From contig MU624619.1 in assembly GCA_025349905.2 (NCBI GenBank), positions 1 through 39,933 on the forward strand: a stretch of DNA of 39,933 nucleotides, read 5' to 3'. The notes under the pieces were generated by a model. It was not told where the DNA came from, ran no database searches, and worked only from the letters and a program-made list of their open reading frames with translations. The DNA is from Blastocladiella britannica (Eukaryota; Blastocladiomycota; Blastocladiomycetes; Blastocladiales; Blastocladiaceae). Position numbers and translations under genes: made by a program. Below, piece by piece: positions 20,322 through 31,119 of this stretch (the stretch's first letter is position 1; each line of letters starts with the position of its first letter).

Positions 20322-22824
20322 ATGCACGACGCGTTCGCTTCGCCCATTAGCTCAGCCTACAACCTCAACGCTTCGGGAAGGCTCGACCAGAATGGCGCTG
20401 GGGCCCCGGTCATGTCAGCGGCCATGAAACGCGACCACGTGGTGTCAGCGGCGATGGCGCACATGCGCGAGGAAATCGAGTCCAAGGTATCGGTTCAACA
20501 GCGTCTCAAGCACTTTGACCACGAGCAGGCCAATATCCGCGAGGCTGGGTTGACGGAGGCACGCGACCTGTACTCTGCGCAGCTTGCCGAGAAGCGCCAA
20601 AGCAACTTGCGCCAGCGCGAGATGGCTGAGGCGCTCTTGGACGGCGAGCTCAAGAAGATTCGCCTTGCGAAACTGGCCGACAAGTGGCTGGCACTGCAGG
20701 TGCGCTATGTGCATCTCGAGGAGTTGCGAGAGCGGGAAGTTGCGCACCGGCTGCGCATGAAGCAGAAGCGCCAGGCGTTTGTCATGTTGATTGCGAGCTT
20801 GGAGACGCGCCAACAGGCCGAGCGGTATTTTTCGTGCATTACTTTGTCTCACCAATGTTATTGACGCAACAAAAAAAAAAAAATTCAATAGGGATGAGCT
20901 GAAAAAGACGCAAGCCCGCATCGCGCACAACCTCAAGAAGGTGCAGTCGCTCGAGATGCGGTCCATGATCGAAGTGGACCGGCGCCGCCGAGCCAAGGAG
21001 CATGAAGTGGCCGCGCACCAGCTGTGCTTGGTGCAGCAAAAGGAGTCTGAGCAACTGCGCGAGCTGCAGCTCATCAAGATCAAGCACATGACCGAGCAAC
21101 TGCAGCGCGAGATGGAGGAATTCAATGCCCTCGAGAACTTGGCCCAGACGTCACGCGAGGCCGAGTTTGCCATCGAGCGCCGGAACCAGGACGACATGCG
21201 CCACGCCAGCGAGAAGTTTGACCAGGAGGCGGCAGCGATCAAGGCCAATCACTTGCGCGAGCAGCAAAAACATGCCCAAGGCGCGCTCGATCGTCGCCAG
21301 CGCCGGGCCGCTTCGTTTCTGGACAAGCAGCAGCGCCACGCGGCAAAACTCCGCGCCTGCGCGTTTCTGGCTTCCGACGAACGCCTATTGCAAGCGGTCG
21401 GCATGACTTTTGTGGACAGCAACGGCGCGGACACGTCTTCCGACACTGCCTCGACCGTGTCCGACGACTCTGAGATTAGTAAAGATGGCGAGCAGGACGC
21501 CATGGATGGCACCGACGGTGCTGGACGCCCTGGCCCCGACCGCGGTGCGAGCTCGATCCAGGGGCTTCTGGAGGCTCAGGTACGCTTGTGCATTTTTTTT
21601 TGGAGACCAGCGAGTGCACTCAATACAATCTCATAGGAGCTCGACATTATTGACCACCAGCGCAAGTCGCGCGAGCGCCTCAAGGTGCTGTCGCGCCAAC
21701 AAACGGAGAATCTGACCGAGCTGAAACGCCAGGACCGCGACAATGGGCGCATGATGGCCAAGGAACATAAGCGCATCATGGCCGACCTGATCAAGGAGCA
21801 AGAAGAGGAAGTGCAGGCGATCCGCAGCGACCATGAGATCGAAATGCAGGAGCTGATTTCAACCATGAAGCGATCGAACGTGATTGAGGCGCAGCACGGC
21901 CAAATGGACAAGCAGCTCGACACGGACAGCTCCAACGGACTGCTGCAGCAGTTGCTTCCACCGTTTGTCTCCAAGGAGCTCAAAATGGGTCGGATTCCAG
22001 AGCCAGCCGAGTTTGACTTTGCTTGCGTCGCATTCTTGGGCGTGTCTGGGTTCAAGGTATATCATTCCATTTTTGTTTTGTTTTTGTCACTGTTGATTGA
22101 TCGCCCATCCATAGGAACTTGCGACGCGCGCTGGGCAAGGTCGGATCCTGCTCAAGCTTCTCGATAAGCTATACAGATGCTTTGACTCGATCCTGGAGCA
22201 GTACCCGACGCTTTACAAGGTCGAAACGGTCCTCGACACATGTACATGTTTTTCCAGTGCAGCAAATCCATTGGATCACAAGAACTGAATCTCATCAAAA
22301 TATATATATAAACAGTTGTGGTTGCCTCGGGTGTGCTTGAACTGCGCGACGTGACGTGCGCAGCGCAACGGACCGAGTATGCGCAGACTCTGCTGGATTT
22401 TCCCTCGACGCCATGGACGTGGTCAACGACATTGTCGTTACGCATCTCGGACTTGCCTCGTTGGTCGAGTGGACGACGGTGCCGCTGTGCATTGGCCTCA
22501 ACAGCGGCCCGTGCAATGCTGGCGTGGTTGGGACAAAGATGGTTCGCTACAGCCTCTTTGGCGATACGATCAAGTACGGATTGCTGTAATTTTTTCACAT
22601 TACACGGATCACTCACTTGTATGCATGATAACAGCTTGGCTTCTCGCATGTGTACGACGGCAGAGCCCCTGAGCATCCAAATGTCGCCTGATTTTTACGC
22701 GATGGTGCAGACCCTGCCGGGTTACCAGTTCAATGAGCGGGGCCAAGTTGCAGTAAAGGGCAAGTGCGAGATGACAACGTGGCTCGCGTCTGCTGCCGTG
22801 GAAGTGGAGGTTGGTCAGATCTGA
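20322..22824 (+). CDS. Coiled-coil protein with degenerate class III guanylate-cyclase domain
   Basis: Exons 20322-20824, 20892-21579, 21637-22056, 22115-22241, 22316-22573 and 22635-22824. Residues 1 to about 510 are mostly charged coiled coil. The C-terminal 200 residues are a nucleotide-cyclase domain: YKVETVLDTFVVASG, NSGPCNAGVVGTKMVRYSLFG and, across the last intron, FGDTINLASRM. The first metal Asp (FSDIVGF in active enzymes) is Gly (FLGVSGF, G532). The second (D578), the guanine-type Glu of KVET, and the Asn and Arg of NLASRM are kept; the Cys of YCLFGD is Ser. Inside exon 5 the frame shifts between about 22357 and 22386. Omitting 23 nt between two TGCGCAG copies restores the frame and spacing (720 residues). 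A 56-nt GC-rich GT-AG intron (22331-22386) is an alternative (709 residues). Catalysis is doubtful; a heterodimer subunit, a regulator or a decaying gene are all possible. Confidence 0.82.
22357..22386 (+). repeat. 7-nt direct repeat flanking a 23-nt frame-breaking segment
   Basis: TGCGCAG occurs at 22357-22363 and again at 22380-22386, 23 nt apart. Reading through both copies breaks the cyclase frame. Joining one copy to the sequence after the other gives RDVTCADSAGFSLDAM, which matches the spacing of the HA...ALDLL helix in class III cyclases. The segment is not a tandem copy of its neighbours. Confidence 0.75.
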
Positions 22825-23140
22825 CGAAGACGCATTCGGTCTCTTTGCTGTTCGAAATTTGAAGTCGTTCGCCTCATATTTTTTTTGCCAACACCACGGA
22901 AGCCAAGGGTACCTTGACCGACCGGCCGAGACACGCGTCCGTTAATTATTTTGGCGTATCCAACGACAATTTCCTGACGCGAAAGCAAATAGACAGTCAA
23001 ACCACTCTCTGCAACGCCAACCTTGCCGCCGTTTTAACGACCACGGAACGTTGATATCAAAAAAAAAGTACGGCGGCGATCGCCTCAGCTGGGCACCCTC
23101 GTCAAAATTGACTGTTTTTTTTACAGAGGCGTGTCAAGTG
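22825..23140 (+). promoter_or_regulatory. Cyclase-NBAS intergenic region, possible 5' UTR intron
   Basis: This 316-nt gap lies between same-strand genes. An A run is followed by GTACGG at 23068, and a T-rich ACAG ends at 23126, 14 nt before the NBAS ATG. The 59-nt interval has the size and composition of this genome's introns, so a leader intron is plausible. Nothing else is recognised. Confidence 0.4.
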
Positions 23141-26100
23141 ATGACCACGACTGCCACCGCAGACCCACCATCGCTGCTCTATGAGCTGGCCGCAACCCAC
23201 GAATGGCGGCCGTCTGCGTCCACCGCCGCCCCCGCAGCGCATACTGAGCTGGCTCTGCCGGCGCTGCCCGAACCGCTCGCAGGCGCGCTCGCGGCCTCTG
23301 GCGCCCACCCTTGGAAAACTAGCGTGGCTCCCACCGGCGACCTGATTGCAGTGCTGGCCGATCACGTCCTCGAGCTGCATGTCGCTACTGCGCCGGCATC
23401 GCGTAGGAGCGCGAACGACAACAACGATAGTAAGCCGCCAAACGCGCGCAAATCGTCGCGGGTCGCGTCGTGGCCCGTGCCGTCGCTCGTTTCCGTGGCG
23501 TCGCCGGCCACCGCGCACGATCTGGCTCGGGCTGCGTGGCGTCGCGTCGCTTGGAGCGACGATGGTCGGCTCGTGGCAGTGGCAGACACGGACGGCGCGG
23601 TGCATGTCGCTGCAGTGGTGCACTCGAGCGCACCGAGCGTGGCCCTTGTGCATGTCGCAACCGTTTTCGCTTACGGACGTAGCCCGGATGGCGCCAAGAC
23701 TTCGCCCGACACGGCTGCTGCAGTGCCAAACGCCGATCCGATCGTTTACATGTCCATTTCACGCGGCACCGTGCTCGATGACGATGCCGCCGCCGTGCAC
23801 CGTATCCTGACCGTGTCCCTTGCCGGCCACGTGGCCCTGTCGGCGCTGACCGTCACCCAGATCACAAATACTGGTGGTGATTCGCTTCCGGATGAGGAAG
23901 CAAGCGACCCGGTTGTCTCCATGCGAGGAGTCGGCGCGTCCGCCAGCTCAGCGACCTACCGCCCACTGGCGACCTTTTCGGTTGCCCCTTGGCTGCACGT
24001 GACCACCGCTGCCGCCTACTCGCCGCGCTCTCGCACGCTCTACGTGACTGGTAAGGCGGGGACCCCGCAGGCTCTGACGGAAGCCCTTGCCGCTGGCCCC
24101 GACTCGCTCCAGGCGCTGCTCGCGAACCACGACAATGAGCCTGTCCCCGTGCTTCCGCTGCTGGTTGGCACTGCCCGCATCGAACTGCATCCAACGATCC
24201 CCTCGCCCATCCCCGTGCGCCAGGCTCCGCCGCCGTCCAGTATTTGGCAGACGGTTGCCAGCCTAGTTGGCCTTGCGATTGGGGGCAGCCGCGGCAACGC
24301 GGGAAACAGTGCCGATTGTGATCCGATTCAATTGGGCATTGAACGAGAGCTGACTGGCATGCAGCTGAGCATCTGGCCGCCCGAGTACATTGAGGGCACC
24401 TCTGCCGATGACGATCACGATGGCAATGATCCAGACGCCCTCGATCTCCATGATCGCGAGCTGCTCCTGTTGCGCGATGCCGGTGGCAATATTTTAGTCC
24501 TGGATCACGAACTCCGGCCACAGGACCGGTACGACGGCGAGTTTTTGCGCCTCGTTCACCAGGGCAACACGCTTGCCCACGCCAGCTGGTGGCACGGCGC
24601 GCTGCGTCCGGACACCAAGCAAAAGCAAAACCAGCAGCGGCGGCAGGTGCCAGCTATCGTCACCTGTTGCGCCAATGGATCCGTCATTGTCCACTCGTAC
24701 CCCCAGTTTGCACCGCTCTCGGCTGCCGAGCAGTTTGCCGCTCCCGTCGCGCTGGCGGCTGCGGTATATGGGCATGCAGCCATTCTCGATTGCGAAATGT
24801 CGGGGAGCGCGTTGGCACCGTCTGCTGCCAACGGAGCCAATGCTGCTACTCTGCTGCGGCAAACAACGCCGCGTGGTCTCTTGGCGCGCACGCTACGGTC
24901 CTTGACCAACACCCTCTTGTGGCACTTTGACGACGATGGCGGGGCCGCAGGCGCTGCCGCCCTCCTCCGAAGCAACGCTCCCACTGGACCTGCACGCCAC
25001 ATTTCCCTGTACCAGTGGCACCCGCTGACGCCGCACGAGATGCTCATGCAGGCGCTCGTGGACCGCCAGTTTGCGGCGGCGCTCGATCTGGCCAAGAGCC
25101 ACCACCTGGACACGGATGTGATTTACCAAACACAGTGGCACGATCTCATTGCGGCCTCGGCAGAGCGGCCCGACACCCTCGCCAATGTCGACCTGGTGGC
25201 GCTGCTGAGCAAAATCAAGGACCCACTTTGGGTGCTCCAAGCGTGCGCCGAGGCACTGCCGCGGGATGCCAAGACGGCTCGCAACGTTCTTGTTCATGGT
25301 CTCCGCCTGACAGAGACGATTCGACCCTGGGCAGAGGCTGTGTTCGAAGCAGCGACAGCTTCCAAGGAAAACGTGGATGCGCCCCTGCCTCCCCCGTCCG
25401 ATACTGCGCTTGCGATTCTCGAGTTCCGCTTGATTCTGCTGCGTCTTCTGGATCGTCTGGAACTCTACTCGCGCATCCACGGTTTCAATCCACCATCGGC
25501 AAACACGGCCCCCAGCTCGCCGCAGGCTGCATCTCGACCAGCGTCGCCCTCGGCGGTGGCAGATGACAGCATCAACATTGGCGCCGATCCCAACTATCGT
25601 TTCCTGCGCTCGGCCAATTTGGTGGACGTTGCGTGTGCCTATGCCAACCTCGCCGATGCGCGCGCACTGGGCATTTTGTTTTCGTCCTGCCCTGCCCTGT
25701 CGCCGTTCCGCCCACTGATTGCAACATCTTTCCCACCGTACACGGACCCGCGCACGTTTGCGCATATCCTCCCCGACTTCGACAACTCGACGGCCTCGGC
25801 TGCCGCCATCCACTCGGCGCACTGGCGCAAGCCCGACTGGGCGGAGCGCGCTCCCATTGCAGCACAAGTGTCTTGGCTGGACGACATTGCCGCTGCCGCC
25901 GATGCGCTGCAGGTTAGTCCCATTGACAACGAATCGACACTGACGGCGTGGTACACTGCACGGGCGCGCGATATTGAGGCGCGTGCTGGGTGCGCCGATA
26001 TTGCCCTTCAGCTCCTGGACTTGGCGCGGAGCCGCAACGTCCCTGGTTTGGGCGCTCTTCACGCTCGGCTGCTGCAGCTCAACATGCTCTTGTACACGGT

Positions 26101-29100
26101 GCTACCGGCCATCTCTGGGCCAAAGTCGCCGTTGTGGGAGTCGCTTGGGCTCGCCGAGCTGGAAACCATGTCGCCGTTTGAGGCGCTGCAGCTTGTCATG
26201 CAAGCAGAGTACCCGGACGTGGATAAAGTGCCTGCAATGCCCACGGCGAGTGCGGCACCGACCACCGCCCTTGGCCTGTTTGCCCGTCGGGGTTCGCGAT
26301 CCAAGCCATCGACCTTATCTGGGCCGGTACCGATTCCATTCGAGGCAGTCCTGCGGACCTTTATTGTGCCGTACACGATTCAGTCTGGCGCCTACCACGA
26401 GTTGCTCGATCTTCTCGCGGCCGCGTTCCCCAAACGCCCCGAGCTTGTCCTTGCGGTGCTGGGCTGTGACGATCTGTGGTGGCATCGCGTCCACCCGGAC
26501 GCGATGGTGGGTGTGCTGGACCACGACGAGGCGCTCGAGATTGACTTTACCGAAAAGGTGCTTGGGATGGCCTACAGTTTGACATCCGTCAATGGCTACT
26601 GGCTCCATCTGCTCGACCAGCTGTATGAGTCGCTCCCCGACATGTCGGAAGAGTCGGATGACGAGCTTAGCGCAGTCTCGGATGCAAAGCGCCGGACCGA
26701 TCACAGCAGCAGCAGTAGAGAGTCTGAATCCGAGTCCGAGTCGGAATCAGAGGCAGAAGCCGAAGACCGGGTTCGCCCGCTCCCGTCTGTTGCTCTCCAC
26801 TCGAACGTGTCCCGCCGGCGCAAGTCGATCCCGTTCCTGTCGATTGCACCCTCCTCCACTGCGGCAGCAGCAGCACCCTTGCAGTCAGTCCTGGCGACGC
26901 GCAAACAGGCCGTCTGGCGCCGCGTGCAGGCATTCGAGGCGCACGCGACGGCCGCCGAGATCCTGGCGCACGTGGACTTGTATGTGGCCCCAGTCGTGCT
27001 GCGCGATGCGTCTTCATCATCGCAGGGCCTTGCAACCCCGCTCTCGCGTGTCGCACATGCGAGCGAAACAGTTCCGTTGTGGGCCCACGAGCAACCCTCG
27101 ATCCTGCGCGAGTTGGTCCGGCGCACGTCCACGAGCTCAAGCGAGCTCGATTGGCTGGTGGAGGTGGCCGGCGACCTTTTCGAGCTCCAGTTTTGGCGGA
27201 TTTCAAAGGAGGAGGTGTACGGGGCGATCTTGCAGCACGCGGCCCAGGCTGGAAGTGCCAAGCACGTCCACGGCCTGACGGCAAAGGTGGGCCCATTGGT
27301 GACGGCTCGCGTTGTGAGCGGCTTGGCCCAGGCCCGCGTCGACTCGGGTCACATTGACGATGCTCAGCGAATGTGCGTTCATTCATTTTTTTTTATGTCC
27401 AGATGATAATTAACTTGCAGGATATCCAAACGCCAGTCTCTCGCTCATTCGCTTGCCTGGGCTCGAGAACGCAGAGCGCAAGGTCAAAGCGCTCAAGATC
27501 CTGGCAGAGAGCCACCTCACCGGGCTGACATGGTCTATGCCGAACGAGTCGATTTTGGAACGTGCTGCAGCCACCGCTTCGATTCCGCTCCCCAAGATCC
27601 AGGCGGTTGCACACCTGCTGGGCGCCTCACCCATCCACGCGCAGTGCTTGGTTGCGCGCGCGAGTGGCATGGCGAAGGCTATGGACGTGTGCACGGATCT
27701 GGCGTACGCGATGGCCGATCGGGCACTGGGCGAGTCTGAGCGAGCCGAGGCATGCGACACGCTGCTCCACGTGGTGCGCCACTTTCCAATGCACGCGCGC
27801 TCGCCGTTCCTCTTGCAGAGCTGCCTCGAGCACGCCAGCGAAGTGCACTTGCCTCGGATCGTGGAACTGTGGCGCAGCGCCGACAGTGACAATACTCCCG
27901 CGTCACCGACGACGATGGGCATCACCCCTACCAGCAGCATGCACCGCCTGACTCGTGGTCCAGAGCCAGTCGCAAAGCTCGTGGCGCCCGTGTACCACAC
28001 GGAAAAGACCGCTGACGACCGGTGCGAGGAGCTGGCCGCGTGGTTCGCTGAGGATGAACGCGTGGCCCCCCTGCCCGAGCTCCTTGAGCGGCCCGAGTCA
28101 GCATTTGCACATGCGCGGTCGCTGCACGTGGCGCTTGCCACCCTTCCCTCGTGCGATTTTACCAAGATTTCGCATGCTCACCACGAGGAAGTGCTTTACG
28201 TGGCCACAAAGCAAATGGTGGCCCGGTCGCTCCAGACCGCGCAGGCATCACTCTCGGAGATCGACTCGGTGCTCCCAACCGCCATCTTTACAACACAGAC
28301 CACCGCCGCCCAAGAGTTTGCGGTCCTTTCGGCCACCGATTATTTGCCTGCGGCCGTGGAGCGCGTTGCCCTTGAGATGCAGGAGCTCGGCCAGCAAGAG
28401 CTGATCCATTTGCTCACCGCCATTTCTGATGCCGCTGACCCGCACCGGTTCCTGAGCGATGTGGCGTACCAGTACTCGGTGTTGCGCGACTTGCTCCGTC
28501 AAGATCGCGTTCCTTGCGTCGTCACCGAGGCGATGGCACTGGCAGACCAAGTGCAGTTATCGCCCCACAAGCGCATCATGGCTTGGCTGCAAGCGAACCA
28601 CCAAACGGACAGTGTGGATCTCGAGTCGGCGCTACCCACATCCTGGGAAACCTGGCTGGAATCGACTGCTCGCGATCACGAGCAGGCTTGGACTGTTTTG
28701 GTGACCATTCGCGACCTCCTTCAAAATGTGTGCTTCCTTTATTTTGTTCCATTTTGACATGAATTGATGGCGTAAAATATATATACAGGAGCAAACCACC
28801 GCCCCGGTGCACCACGTCTTGTATGGCGCGATCGGGTTGCTGTTGCCGCAGACTTTGGCCCAGACGAAGATGCGCCAGTCGCTTTTGGCCACCCTCTCTC
28901 GCTCGGAATTGGCTGGCTGGTCCGTTCCGTTGCTTGCCCAGCACAAGCTTGCGGGCAACCGCGAGTATTTCGCCGCGCTGTTCCACGTTGCTGCCACGTC
29001 ACAGGCTCGGTTCGAGTCGCTGCGGGCCGAGCTTTTACCCAAGCTGGGTGCACTGGCGGCCATTGACGTGGTCGAGTCCAATACCGTGGCGACATCGGCT

Positions 29101-31045
29101 GGAATGGACGTGAGCGATTTGGAGAGTTTGCTGGTGGCCACCTGGCTGAAGAGGTGCCTTGCCTCCCCGCAGACACTCGTGCGCGTCCTTGATGTTCAAC
29201 AGCATCAGTCACAACAACCGATCGTGTCTCCGACGACACTGACGGGCAGCGGTGACGAGCGCTCCTTTGGCCGCCTCTTTGCCTCGCTCTCTGGTGCTGC
29301 CATTTCCATGATGCGCCCGCCGTCACCGTCGGTACAGCAGCAGCACCCGGCGCGCCACTTGCCTCTCGCCACGCATCCTGCTGCGGCTGCTGTCGCCGCT
29401 ACACAACTGGATGTGCTAGACCATATCCAGCCACTCCTCCCGCTCGTGCTGGAAGCCGACTGGCCGCTGCTGGTCAGCCAGCTAGCCAAGTTGCTGCGGG
29501 ACCGGCTGTCGGCCGCCACGGCTACCAAGTGCCGTGCCATTTACGAATCTTTTCCGCCCTCGGTTCGCGATCCAAAGTTTGCGTTTGTGCAGCGCGGGGT
29601 GCTGCTGCTGGATCGGATGCAGAGCGAAAAGATCGCGGCTCCATTTGCGACCGCTGGTCCGCTCCTGGCCGACCCAACAGGGCCGGCGGTCGCGATTCAG
29701 CAGCTGCTGTGGTCGGGAACGTCCATTGCGACCATCGAGAGTCTGGCGCTGGATCTCGGACAAGCGACCGCACTCGCACATGGCGCCGCGGCCATGTATG
29801 ATGCGTCCGACTTGGCGCGCGACATTCAGCGCGCGCTCGAGGCCGTGGCCGCAGCCGCGACCGCCACGGGAGGGCGCGACCTGGCACTGGTGCTTCAAAG
29901 CCTCGCGCACCACCGCGACCGCGCACGCGCGTTCCTGGTGTGCACCGCGGCCGCCAGCGCCGCCGTGTTCTCGGCCGCGGCCGCGGCTTTGGCCGAAACT
30001 GACCCGGAAATGGCGTGCCGCGTCCGTGCCGCCGAAGCCGCTGGACTGGGGGTGCGAATGGCCGCGACCATGACGGTGGACGAGATCCATACGGCGTGGG
30101 TGCCGAAATTCGAAACGTCAGTAGACCATACGCGGCGAATCGAGTCCCTGAGCGAGTGGGACCGGCTCATGGATCGGTTCGGTGACGCCGATGACCGGGT
30201 GCGGGTGATGGGGCCGGTGTGGGCACGCGAATTTGCCGCGGCGCAGACGCTGACGATCGAGTATTTCCTGGACGTCAGGCTGCAAGTGGCGCCATTGCCG
30301 TTGTCGGTGCGTCGTACCTATTTCTCTTTTTTTCGTCTGATGAATCTCATTGCAATTGGTAAAGATCGAGCAAAGCGTCGTGCCTCTGCTCACATCCCAG
30401 GTACACTTACTCGCATTCACGCTGACGTCGACGCACGCCGATCTGGTGGCGTACGGCAAGGCCCTGCTGCCGCCGCCCGCGACTGATCCCGAGACCGGCG
30501 CGCCCGTGCAGTTCCCGTGGCCGGCGCCCTTGGCAGCGCTAGTGCCCGTGCTGCAAACCCGGCCCGAGCTCGCGGACATGGCCGCCCAGTTTGGGCTGCC
30601 TCCACTTGCTCCTCCTTCACCGGCTGTCGTTGTAGCGGCTCCTAAGGAACGCGAGGCCCCGGTCGAACTGGTTACGATCACTTCTTCTTCTTCCGATCCC
30701 CGTAGTACGGCAGCAGCGGCGTTTAATCGCAATGCAGAGCTGGTGGCGGCCGCGAGCATCGCCAAGTTGCCCGTACAGCTATGGGCGGCGGTCCTGGCGT
30801 CGCGACTATCGGTGGCGCTCTCGTCGTCGTCGTCGTCGTCGTCCGCTGTTCCCAACGCCGACGATACTGACCATAGCGATTGGGGTGCCTGGGACGAGCC
30901 CCCCGCACCAGCGGTTGCTGCCAACAACGTTGCGCTGCCCGTCGCGGCGGTACAGCCTTCGTCCACGCCAGGGCTCGTTTTAGGCGCGACTGATGCACAG
31001 CGTCTGGCCTGGATCAAGGACCGGTTCCCCATTAGTGCGGACTAA
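23141..31045 (+). CDS. NBAS: NBAS / Sec39-type Golgi-ER tethering protein
   Basis: Large subunit of the NRZ/Dsl1 tether, which captures COPI vesicles at the ER through SNAREs. In animals NBAS also takes part in nonsense-mediated decay. Four exons (23141-27372, 27437-28727, 28789-30306, 30365-31045) encode 2573 residues; human NBAS has 2371. Residues 1-600 are WD/propeller-like (WSDDGRLVAVADTDGAVHVA). The Sec39 domain opens near 620 with ISLYQWHPLTPHEMLMQALV, AALDLAKSHHLDTDVIYQTQW and LLSKIKDPLWVLQACAEALP. A Ser/Glu run lies near 1193 and a Ser run near 2500. The first intron is unusual: the acceptor that keeps the family frame is CGCCAG (27431-27436), 16 nt beyond the better-looking CTTGCAG. 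The tail DDTDHSDWGAWDEPP resembles other tether C-termini. Confidence 0.9.
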
Positions 31046-31119
31046 ACGAGGGTGCAGTGCAATATATATATATATATTTTTGGACACAAAAAAAAGGGTT
31101 TCTCATCTCTTCATCACTA

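Noticed and set aside
19951..20427. Plus-strand frame of 158 codons before the cyclase gene
   Set aside because: It runs through T-rich leader sequence, overlaps the cyclase start in another frame and has no recognisable domain.
26667..27386. Minus-strand frame of 239 codons inside NBAS
   Set aside because: Arg/Pro-rich shadow translation opposite conserved NBAS coding sequence.
30118..31032. Minus-strand frame of 304 codons over the NBAS 3' end
   Set aside because: Ser/Ala/Thr-rich shadow, while the sense frame continues NBAS through a clean 58-nt intron.
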